5,751 nucleotides of DNA, taken from contig JAZQQF010000030.1 of the NCBI GenBank assembly GCA_045628925.1, positions 1-5,751 of the forward strand. The letters are read 5' to 3'. Shown in pieces: positions 1 to 5,660 of the stretch; position 1 is the stretch's first letter; every line of letters begins with the position of its first letter. The translations under genes were made by a program, and so were the position numbers. The notes beneath the pieces are model-generated. The model ran no database searches. It had not been told where the DNA came from and saw only the letters and a program-made list of their open reading frames with translations. Origin of the DNA: UBA1774 sp045628925. Lineage in GTDB: Bacteria; Bacillota; Clostridia; Oscillospirales; Oscillospiraceae.

Positions 1-73
1 GAAACGGTCCTGAACCCGATACAGACAGAGCCCCCCCTCACCGGATGCTTCGGGCGAGCGTGGTTTTCGTTGA

Positions 74-808
74 TTATTCCAGATTTCCGGTGTGATACAT
101 CACCGCCGTGAGTGCCGCCAGCGGCGCCGTCTCACAGCGAAGGATGCGCCGCCCCAGCGTGACGGGCGCGAATCCGGCCTCCTCCGCCTGCGCGGCCTCC
201 TCGGCAGAAAAGCCGCCCTCCGGCCCGGTGATGAGCGCCGCCGAACGGAACGTACCGGTCTGCTCCATCAGCCCTTTCAGAGAAAGCGCACGCGCTTCCT
301 CCCATAGGAAGGCCCGCAGATCCATCCCGGCGGCCTCACGGAGCATGGAAGCAAAATCCGGCAGCCACGTCACTTCCGGGATCCGGCCCCGGTAGGACTG
401 CATCGCAGCCGCCTCCGCGATCTTCTGCCAGCGCTCCAGCTTGCCCTTCATGGCCTTCCCGTCCGGTCTTGCCACGCAGCGGGAGGAAAGGAAGAAGCAG
501 ACCCGATCCGCCCCCAGCTCGACCGCCTTCTGGATGATGGTTTCCGTCTTGTCCCCCTTGGGAAGCCCGGTGTAGACCACAGCCGCAACGTCCGGCTCCG
601 CCTGACACGGTTCGGAAGACAGCACCTGCAGGCGGAAGGACCCGCTCCCGGCGTATTCCACGGTGCAGCGGTAATCCGTCCCGTCCGCACCGACCGTGAC
701 GGCTTCCCCTTCCCGCACCCGCAGCACCTTCAGATGCTCGGCCTGTGGGCCGGAGAGCAGCAGTGAACCGTCCCGGATCGCATCAGCGTCTACAAAGAAT
801 TTCGGCAT
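74..808 (-). CDS. rsmE: 16S rRNA (uracil(1498)-N3)-methyltransferase RsmE
   Basis: RsmE uses S-adenosylmethionine to methylate N3 of U1498 in helix 44 of 16S rRNA, acting in the cytoplasm on the 30S subunit. The 244-residue length is normal for the family. The N-terminal PUA-like part carries HLKVLRVREGE (25-35). The C-terminal SPOUT (trefoil-knot) part shows the family series: KGDKTETIIQKAVELGADR (84-102), RWQKIAEAAAMQSYRGRIPEV (126-146), the SAM-site loop ITGPEGGFSAEE (193-204) and LGRRILRCETAPLAAL (218-233). The ATG is preceded by AGAGGA at 10-nt spacing. Its frequent neighbour prmA is absent; upstream lies a divergent ferritin-like gene. The stop is TAA, and no terminator is visible in the 73 bases that follow. 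The identification is firm; regulation cannot be read from the sequence. Confidence 0.96.
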   Translation of the reverse strand: MPKFFVDADAIRDGSLLLSGPQAEHLKVLRVREGEAVTVGADGTDYRCTVEYAGSGSFRLQVLSSEPCQAEPDVAAVVYTGLPKGDKTETIIQKAVELGADRVCFFLSSRCVARPDGKAMKGKLERWQKIAEAAAMQSYRGRIPEVTWLPDFASMLREAAGMDLRAFLWEEARALSLKGLMEQTGTFRSAALITGPEGGFSAEEAAQAEEAGFAPVTLGRRILRCETAPLAALTAVMYHTGNLE

Positions 809-818
809 AACCTGTTTT

Positions 819-824
819 TCCTCT
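819..824 (-). promoter_or_regulatory. Ribosome-binding site of rsmE
   Basis: On the minus strand AGAGGA lies 10 nt upstream of the rsmE ATG. It supports the start at 808. Confidence 0.6.
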
Positions 825-853
825 CAGACATAGAATGGTCAGGAATCTATCAA

Positions 854-859
854 AAGGAG
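854..859 (+). promoter_or_regulatory. Ribosome-binding site of the ferritin-like gene
   Basis: AAGGAG sits 9 nt before the ATG at 869, an almost ideal Shine-Dalgarno. It decides the start and is the best sign that this plus-strand frame is a real gene. Confidence 0.75.
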
Positions 860-868
860 AAACCTGAT

Positions 869-1318
869 ATGGAACCTGATTTTGCCTCGGTCTGGGCGCG
901 GGTCTCAGGGACTTCCCCGGAACCGCCGGAAACGCAGCTGCGCCGGTTCCTGCAGCAGGAATCGCAGCAGGCTTTCGCGCTCAGCGCCGCGTATTCCCTT
1001 GCCTGTGACGGGGTACTGCGCTGCAGCCTCCGGGAACTGCACGGGGAGACCTGCCGCCATGTGAAGCGCCTTCGCGCCGCGCTCTATCTGCTGGCGGGCG
1101 AATGCGAATGCCCGAAGATCTCCGAAAGCAGTAACCCGCGAACGCTGCCGCTCACGTTGAAAGCCCTGTATGCGGATACGGTACGGGCTTCCGAAGCCTA
1201 CCGCCGCGCCGCAGCTTCCACCGACCGCCCGGCGCTGGAAACCGTTTTCGGTTCGCTGGCCGAAGCAAAACGCCAGCAGGCTGAAAAGCTGCTCAGCCTG
1301 ACAGAACGCTTATTCTGA
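869..1318 (+). CDS. Ferritin-like (rubrerythrin-like) four-helix protein, metal ligands apparently degenerate
   Basis: This is a 149-residue, largely helical protein with no signal peptide or membrane segment. Four predicted helices fit a ferritin-like bundle: about 22-46 (FLQQESQQAFALSAAYSLA), 50-77 (LRELHGETCRHVKRLRAALY), 96-116 (LYADTVRASEAYRRAA) and 121-147 (LAEAKRQQAEKLLSLTERL). This resembles small Clostridia proteins annotated as ferritin-like, in which helices 2 and 4 usually carry an ExxH pair. Here the aligned positions read T61..H64 and K134..Q137, although E31 and E109 of helices 1 and 3 remain. A working di-iron centre is therefore doubtful. Cysteines are at 46, 52, 62, 79 and 81, with C79-E-C81 in the inter-helix linker. 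A strong AAGGAG fixes the start. It is the only plus-strand gene, divergent from rsmE and overlapping the cdd 3' end by 9 bp. That it is a gene is fairly sure; the fold is inferred from pattern and its function is unknown. Confidence 0.75.
   Translation: MEPDFASVWARVSGTSPEPPETQLRRFLQQESQQAFALSAAYSLACDGVLRCSLRELHGETCRHVKRLRAALYLLAGECECPKISESSNPRTLPLTLKALYADTVRASEAYRRAAASTDRPALETVFGSLAEAKRQQAEKLLSLTERLF
1277..1300 (-). terminator. Possible terminator hairpin after cdd
   Basis: A perfect 8-bp inverted repeat, CAGGCTGA / TCAGCCTG (1277-1284 and 1293-1300) with an 8-nt loop, lies 9 bp past the cdd stop codon inside the convergent ferritin-like gene. On the minus strand it is followed by CTGGCGTTTTGC, a short T run only, so it is at best a weak intrinsic terminator for the secA-cdd operon. 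It could equally be a chance consequence of the coding sequence. Confidence 0.3.
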
Positions 1319-1720
1319 ATCCGCCATGCCCTCCAGCTGGGTCTTGATATTCACCTTGGGCAGCAGCGCCGACAGCTTATAGCTCACGTAGCGCCCATCC
1401 TTCCGGGCGGCGAGGATCTCCATTTCGGGGCTGAACTCGCTGAGCACCTGACGGCACGCGCCGCAGGGCATACAGTAGTCCTCCGATTCGGCGGCGATGG
1501 CGATGCGGACAAATTCCCGCCGCCCCTCGCTCACGGCTTTGACCACCGCCGTCCGCTCCGCGCAGATGGTGGAGCCGAAGGCGGCGTTTTCCACGCTGCA
1601 GCCGAGAAACACGCTGCCGTCGGCGCATTCCAGCGCCGCGCCCACCCGGAACCGGGAATAGGGCGCATATGCCTGCTGCATCGCTTCAAATGCCATATTG
1701 ATCAGTTCTCTGTCTGTCAT
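1310..1720 (-). CDS. cdd: Cytidine deaminase
   Basis: This cytoplasmic zinc enzyme deaminates cytidine and deoxycytidine to uridine and deoxyuridine in pyrimidine salvage. Its 136-residue length equals the homotetrameric B. subtilis Cdd. The zinc and catalytic residues fall at the same numbers: C53 and E55 in TICAERTA (51-58), and C86 and C89 in PCGACRQVLSEF (85-96). The amino-terminal AYAPYSRFRVGAAL (17-30) and VENAAFG (43-49) motifs are also present. The position equivalent to the ribose-contacting N42 of the B. subtilis enzyme is S42 here, while E44 is kept. The start has a strong AAGGAGG at 7-nt spacing, placed inside the end of the preceding lipoprotein gene. It is the last gene of the secA-pgeF-lipoprotein-cdd run, with 2 bp between it and the lipoprotein gene. 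Its TAA stop lies within the final codons of the convergent ferritin-like gene. The identification is firm. Confidence 0.96.
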   Translation of the reverse strand: MTDRELINMAFEAMQQAYAPYSRFRVGAALECADGSVFLGCSVENAAFGSTICAERTAVVKAVSEGRREFVRIAIAAESEDYCMPCGACRQVLSEFSPEMEILAARKDGRYVSYKLSALLPKVNIKTQLEGMADSE

Positions 1721-1722
1721 GG

Positions 1723-3291
1723 TCAGTCCTCCTTATCGGCTGCAGCCAGTTCCCGCAGTTCCCAGTCTTTCAGATTGCGGAACAGGTCTGCATAGGTCGG
1801 TTCCATATTGATGATCGCGCCGGTGCGGGAATAGACCGCGCCCCGGCAGAAAGCCAGCGGGATCAGCCTGCAATTTTCCGCACAGGCTGCGCAAAGCTCG
1901 CTGCCGATCTGTTTTCTCCCGTCCGGTTCCGAACTGCGGAACTGCTCCGCAAGGTCTTCCAGCGTACCGTCCTTACTGGTTTCCGCCAGCTCGGTCAGGT
2001 CGAAGTCCGCCGTCAGCCGGATGCGGGCAAGATACAGGTCGCAGGAATGCTTTTTCCGCGCGCTGTCAAATTCCGAACGATCATAGGTGTGCAGCTCCGT
2101 CTCCACCCCGGCGCGTTCCAGCTGGGAAACGATCGCGCGGGCGGCTTCGACGCTGCTCTCGTTTTCGCTGCAGACGCCCAGCTTCAGCAGGAAGTCGGTG
2201 GGCAGCCCATCCCGCATATATTCCAGCATCCCGTCGCCGTCGTAATCCTCCGTGAGAATTTCGATGCCGTAGGCCGCCAGATCGTCGCTCACCCACGCTT
2301 CCGCCGAAGCGGCGTCACATTCCGCCATCTGCGGATGCAGCGGCGTCAGCGTCATCTCCCCGCCCAAAATCGCGGCCAGCTCGCCCCGGTCCAGAATGGA
2401 ATTGACCAGCCTGCGCCGCGCCGGGTCCTCCAGCGAAAGGGAGTAATTGTCCTCCAGCAGGAAAACGAGGACCGTGGTGGGATAACTGTGCCGCACCGCG
2501 TCGGAAAGGCTCTGCTTGATCTTCTCGCCGGGCATCTCGCTGAGGAAGTCCAGCTGACCCTGCTGAAAAGCGCCCAACGCCGCATCGTTACCCACGTCAG
2601 AAAGATAAATCTGCCCGCAGCTGCGCGCCGCGTTTTCCGGATTCAAGCGGTTCGCCTTCAATACCGCGCCGCTTTCCGTCGCCTCGAAGTAGTATCGCCC
2701 CGAGCCGACGGGCAGGTCCGCATAGCCGCTGCCTTCTTTCACCACCGGGATATCCAGCCGCAGCGGGAGCGAAGGATTTGCTTCCCGCAGGGAGATCAGA
2801 AGCCCGTTATCCGTGACGGACGCGCCGGAAATGCAATTCAGCCGATCTTTGAAATAATCGGATTCCTGCGCACGGTTCAGGGAATACAGCACGTCCCAGT
2901 TCGTGACCTCGCTCCCATCGGAAAAGACCGCGCCGTCCCGAATGGTCAGTGTGAAATACTTACCCCCATCGCTGCTCTCCCACGCCGAGCAAAGCCCCGG
3001 CTCCGCCCGAAAATCCTGCGTGACGGAAACAAGCGTCTCATAGAGGAGCGGGCAAAGCTCCCGGTTCCGCTCCGTGCGGCAGGAATAGGGGTTCAGCGAA
3101 TCGGAAGCGGAATAGAGCAGCGTGAAACGCCCGTCATCCAGTTCCGTATGGGGCGCCGCCGTCGGAGCCGGGCTGGGCGGCTGCAGAAGCTCCTGCGGGG
3201 CTGTTACCAGCGTGTCGTAGTCCGGTTTTCTGGCGGCGCAGCCGGGCAGCAGCAGGAGCAGCAGAAGCAGGTAACACATCGCCCGTTTCAT
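1723..3291 (-). CDS. Family 5 (oligopeptide/dipeptide-type) extracellular solute-binding lipoprotein
   Basis: This is a 522-residue secreted lipoprotein of the SBP_bac_5 type, the ligand-capturing part of peptide- or nickel-type ABC importers. The signal peptide is very short: MKRA, then eight consecutive leucines (8-15), then a lipobox ending PGC with C18 as the lipidated cysteine. A Pro/Ala-rich linker (about 31-48) leads to the binding fold: FTLLYSASDSLNPYS (56-70), PLLYETLVSV (81-90), FTLTIRDGAVFSDGSEVTNWDVLYSL (113-138), a GSGRYYF turn (196-202), and the DYDGDGMLEYMRDGLPTDFLL segment (349-369) typical of this family. The mature part has twelve cysteines besides C18, including C467-x2-C470-x3-C474. 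The ATG overlaps the pgeF stop as ATGA. A GGGGAG lies 11 nt upstream, with GGAAGGA abutting the start. No permease or ATPase gene is in the window, so the ligand is unknown and the protein is an orphan here. The family assignment is sure; peptide specificity is only family-based. Confidence 0.88.
   Translation of the reverse strand: MKRAMCYLLLLLLLLPGCAARKPDYDTLVTAPQELLQPPSPAPTAAPHTELDDGRFTLLYSASDSLNPYSCRTERNRELCPLLYETLVSVTQDFRAEPGLCSAWESSDGGKYFTLTIRDGAVFSDGSEVTNWDVLYSLNRAQESDYFKDRLNCISGASVTDNGLLISLREANPSLPLRLDIPVVKEGSGYADLPVGSGRYYFEATESGAVLKANRLNPENAARSCGQIYLSDVGNDAALGAFQQGQLDFLSEMPGEKIKQSLSDAVRHSYPTTVLVFLLEDNYSLSLEDPARRRLVNSILDRGELAAILGGEMTLTPLHPQMAECDAASAEAWVSDDLAAYGIEILTEDYDGDGMLEYMRDGLPTDFLLKLGVCSENESSVEAARAIVSQLERAGVETELHTYDRSEFDSARKKHSCDLYLARIRLTADFDLTELAETSKDGTLEDLAEQFRSSEPDGRKQIGSELCAACAENCRLIPLAFCRGAVYSRTGAIINMEPTYADLFRNLKDWELRELAAADKED
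1728..1734 (-). promoter_or_regulatory. Strong ribosome-binding site of cdd, overlapping the upstream gene
   Basis: AAGGAGG on the minus strand lies 7 nt before the cdd ATG and within the last codons of the solute-binding lipoprotein gene. It is the strongest Shine-Dalgarno in the run and suggests that cdd initiates independently even though it sits at the operon's end. Confidence 0.75.
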
Positions 3292-4007
3292 TCCTTCCGC
3301 TTCTCCCCGTTCAGCACGATGACACCTGCCTGCACGCCGCGTTTCCCGTTCGTATATCGGTGAGACCAGTAGCGATTATGCTCGCACATGGTGCAGATCG
3401 GACTGACGTCGATCTCCTTTACGCCCGCCAGCTCCAGCAGGTGCGCATTGAAGCCCTTCAGATCCACGTTTCTGCCGCGGAAAAACCGCTCGGCTTCATC
3501 GCCCAGTCTCGAGCGCATGGCTTCCCGCACCTCGTCGCCCACTTCATAGCAGCAAAGGCCGATGGCGGGGCCGACCCATGCGCGGATGGAAGCCGGGTCG
3601 CAGCCCATCTCCGCCACGGCCTTCGCGGCGATGCCCTTCACGGTCCCCCGCCAGCCGGCATGGACGGCGGCAACGACCCCGTCCCCCTCCAGCAGGATGG
3701 GAACGCAGTCCGCGCCGAAGACCATCAGCGCCAGCTCCGGTGTATGCGTGACAAGTCCATCCGCCTCCGGCAGCGGGTCATAGGGGTCCTGCAGCGCATC
3801 GGAAAGATCCACATGGCGGATGAGATCCGTGTGCTGCTGGCTGTTGTATACATATTGCTCACAGCCGATGGCGGCCAGCACGCGCCGGTAATTCTCCCGG
3901 ATATTTCCCGGGGCATCATCGCAGGCGCGGCGGAGGTTCAGGCTTTCATAGATGCCTGTCGATACTCCGCCCACCCGGGACGTGAAAAGATGCCTGCTCC
4001 GGCTCAT
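3288..4007 (-). CDS. pgeF: Peptidoglycan editing factor PgeF / YfiH (multicopper polyphenol oxidase, laccase-like domain family)
   Basis: This is a cytoplasmic protein of the YfiH/YlmD/LACC1 family. In E. coli the homologue removes wrongly made UDP-MurNAc-L-Ser; other members show purine nucleoside phosphorylase, adenosine deaminase or phenol oxidase activity. Counting from the ATG at 4007 (239 residues), it has FTSRVGGVSTGIYESLNL (8-25), QQHTD with H59, FGADCVPILL with C101, AVHAGWRGTVKGI with H116, and WVGPAIGLCCYEVGDEV (144-160). H59, C101 and H116 match the E. coli trio H71/C107/H124. The C-terminus has the usual YWSHR (213-217). I chose the ATG at 4007 because it overlaps the secA stop as ATGA. 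An in-frame GTG at 4034 would add nine residues inside secA but has no good ribosome site; the ATG's own site is also weak, which fits translational coupling. The gene ends in an ATGA overlap with the lipoprotein gene. The family is certain; the exact reaction is not. Confidence 0.92.
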   Translation of the reverse strand: MSRSRHLFTSRVGGVSTGIYESLNLRRACDDAPGNIRENYRRVLAAIGCEQYVYNSQQHTDLIRHVDLSDALQDPYDPLPEADGLVTHTPELALMVFGADCVPILLEGDGVVAAVHAGWRGTVKGIAAKAVAEMGCDPASIRAWVGPAIGLCCYEVGDEVREAMRSRLGDEAERFFRGRNVDLKGFNAHLLELAGVKEIDVSPICTMCEHNRYWSHRYTNGKRGVQAGVIVLNGEKRKE

Positions 4008-5576
4008 CTCTGATGATACTGTGCGCAGTCGCACTTTTTGTATTTCTTACCGCTGCCGCAGGGGCAGGGCTCGTTCGGCCCGATCTTTTTGCTCTTGCGC
4101 ACCGGCTGCTGCTTTTCGTCGCCGCCGCCCACGTTGTTCAGATTTTCCTTCGCCACGCGCTTGCGCTGCACGGCTTCGTCCGGCTTGCGGAACTCCACCG
4201 TCAGGATGCGGCGGGTGACCTCCGACTTGATGCCGTTGATCATCGCGTCGAACATCTCGAAGCCTTCCTGCTTATAGGCGTCGATGGGCTTGGTCGTACC
4301 GTAGCCCCGAAGACCGATGCCCTGCCGCAGGTCGTCCATCGCGTCGATGTGCTCCATCCAGTTCTCGTCCACAACGCGCAGGAGGATGACACGTTCCAGC
4401 TCGCGCATGATGGGCACATCCGTCCCCGGCAGGCAGCCGAAGCGCTTCGCCTTTTCATCCAGATAGGCAAAGGCCTTTTCCTTCAGCTGTTCGGACAGGA
4501 ACTCCTTCGTATAGCTGTTCAGCTCCACTACGCTGGGCTGGAAATCCTCGTCCTTCACGAACAGGCCTTTATACGGCGCGAGGATGCGCTGCAGCTCGTC
4601 CAGATCGCTCACGTAGCCCTGCTGGGCCATCGCGTCGGTCATATTCATGCTGATGGTATCCGCGACCATATTGCGGACGCTCTGGCTCACGTCCTCTCCG
4701 TCCAGCACCTGCTTGCGCTGCTTGTAAATGAGTTCGCGCTGCTGGTTCATCACATCGTCGTATTCCAGCACGGTCTTGCGGGACTGGAAGTTGCGGCTCT
4801 CCACCCGCTTCTGCGCGCTTTCCAGCGCGGAGGAGATGATCTTATTGTCGATGGGCGTGTCTTCCTCAAAGCCGATGGATTCCATCATGCCCTGCACCCG
4901 CTCGCCGCCGAACAGGCGCATCAGGTCGTCGGTCATGGCGATATAGAAGCGGGTCTCGCCCGGGTCGCCCTGACGGCCGCTTCGGCCGCGCAGCTGATTG
5001 TCGATCCGTCGGGATTCATGCCGCTCCGTGCCGATGATGGACAGGCCGCCCGCGGCGCGCACCTTGTCCGCCTCCGCGTCGGTGGTCTTTTTATGCTCCG
5101 CCAGCTTTTCGGCGAAGAGCTGCCGCGCCGCAAGGACGCGCTCGTCCTTCGCTTCGCCGTAGCCGGTAGCCTCGGCGATCTCGTCCTCGGTATACTCAGC
5201 CTTGCGCAGGTCGCTGCGGGCCATATACTCCGGGTTGCCGCCCAGCATGATATCCGTGCCGCGGCCCGCCATGTTGGTGGCGATGGTCACCGCCCCGAAC
5301 TTGCCGGCCTGCGCGATGATCTCCGCCTCGCGCTCATGGTGCTTGGCGTTCAGCACGTTATGCGGGATGTGCTTCTGCGCCAGCAGCTTGCTGAGGAACT
5401 CACTCTTTTCGATGGAAACGGTGCCCACCAGAACGGGCTGGCCCTTGGCATAGCATTCCTCGATCTGGGCAAGGATGGCACGGTTCTTCCCGTCGCCGTT
5501 TTTATAGATAGCGTCCGGATTGTCCACACGAACGACCGGCTTGTTGGTGGGGATCTCCACCACGTCCAGATTGTAG
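4004..5576 (-). CDS. secA: Protein translocase ATPase SecA, C-terminal part (5' end missing)
   Basis: SecA is the ATPase that drives secreted proteins through SecYEG. About 523 genuine residues are present, from YNLDVVEIPTNKPV to the stop; family members are usually about 830-950 residues, so roughly the first 380, including NBD1 with its Walker motifs and most of the cross-linking domain, are missing. Counting from that tyrosine, NBD2 shows GQPVLVGTVSIEKSE (45-59), VLNAKHHEREAEIIAQAG (74-91), TNMAGRGTDIMLGG (100-113) and the helicase VI region GTERHESRRID...RGRSGRQGD (182-204). The long scaffold helix follows (VESRNF...LEYDDVMNQQRELIYKQR, from 258). The wing and two-helix-finger region includes DENWMEHIDAMDDLRQGIGLRGYG (403-426). 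A basic linker ends in PCPCGSGKKYKKCDC (503-517), the zinc-binding SEC-C tail, whose last ligand spacing is unusual. The stop overlaps the pgeF ATG. The reading frame stays open to 5704 only because it runs into library-adapter sequence at 5577; those extra residues are not SecA. Confidence 0.95.
4021..4034 (-). other. Small stem-loop in the secA tail just before the pgeF start
   Basis: The bases form a 5-bp perfect stem with a 4-nt loop (GTGCG-ACTG-CGCAC on the minus strand), 13 nt upstream of the pgeF ATG. In the mRNA it would be melted by ribosomes finishing secA, which would suit translational coupling. It lies in the codons for the cysteine tail of SecA and may be incidental. The role is inference. 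Confidence 0.25.
5486..5576. repeat. 91-bp perfect direct repeat, copy 1 (genuine secA sequence)
   Basis: These 91 bases are identical to 5661-5751. Copy 1 encodes the start of the genuine SecA fragment in frame and runs straight into adapter sequence at 5577. Two further bases (TT, 5484-5485) also match but coincide with the end of the adapter before copy 2. The repeat is best explained as one short library insert represented twice, not a genomic duplication. Confidence 0.97.
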
Positions 5577-5618
5577 AAGTCGGATCGTAGCCATGTCGTT
5601 CTGTGAGCCAAGGAGTTG
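5577..5618 (+). other. MGI/BGI DNBSEQ adapter contamination (read-2 type adapter, 42 bases)
   Basis: The segment begins AAGTCGGATCGTAGCCATGT and ends GCCAAGGAGTTG, which I recognise as the full 42-base MGI/BGISEQ read-2 adapter. It interrupts secA exactly where the 91-base insert ends. It is library construct sequence and not part of the organism's genome. Confidence 0.95.
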
Positions 5619-5628
5619 CAACCTAGAG
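5619..5628 (+). other. Probable 10-base sample barcode between the adapters
   Basis: CAACCTAGAG lies exactly between the two recognised adapter arms. Ten bases is the usual MGI barcode length. I cannot assign it to a numbered barcode from memory. Confidence 0.85.
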
Positions 5629-5660
5629 TTGTCTTCCTAAGACCGCTTGGCCTCCGACTT
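5629..5660 (-). other. MGI/BGI DNBSEQ adapter contamination (read-1 type adapter, 32 bases)
   Basis: The minus strand begins AAGTCGGAGGCCAAGCGGTC and ends TTAGGAAGACAA, the 32-base MGI/BGISEQ read-1 adapter in reverse orientation. With the read-2 arm and barcode it completes an 84-base adapter block joining the two copies of the insert. Confidence 0.95.

Larger units (their letters stand above)
809..868. promoter_or_regulatory. Divergent intergenic region, probable back-to-back promoters
   Basis: This 60-bp gap separates rsmE (leftward) from the ferritin-like gene (rightward), so promoters for both must lie in it or overlap the coding ends. The best plus-strand -10-like hexamer is TAGAAT (831-836, five of six consensus bases), but the sequence 17 bp upstream (TAACCT, 808-813) is a poor -35. 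On the minus strand TAGATT (844-849) is a weak -10 candidate. No clear operator palindrome is visible. The role follows from gene orientation; the exact boxes are tentative. Confidence 0.35.

Noticed and set aside
1..41. Possible start of another minus-strand gene after rsmE (GTG at 39-41, open to the window edge)
   Set aside because: Only about 13 codons are visible, with no Shine-Dalgarno and no recognisable protein start. It cannot be supported.
31..60. C-rich run followed by a short GC stretch as a possible terminator of rsmE
   Set aside because: I could not pair it into a convincing stem, and there is no T tract on the minus strand after it.
2209..2245. DxDxDG stretch (DYDGDGMLE) resembling an EF-hand or dockerin calcium loop in the lipoprotein
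   Set aside because: A GDG-type segment at this place is a normal feature of family 5 solute-binding proteins, and the partner EF-hand helix pattern is absent.
2047..3363. 438-codon plus-strand open frame opposite the solute-binding lipoprotein
   Set aside because: It mirrors a gene with clear family motifs and a lipoprotein signal, and its product is Arg/Gln-rich with no recognisable domain. It is a shadow of high-GC codon use.
4013..5590. 525-codon plus-strand open frame opposite secA
   Set aside because: It is antisense to a fully conserved SecA sequence, its product is low-complexity and rich in His, Leu and Ala with no family pattern, and it ends in adapter sequence. It is a high-GC shadow frame.
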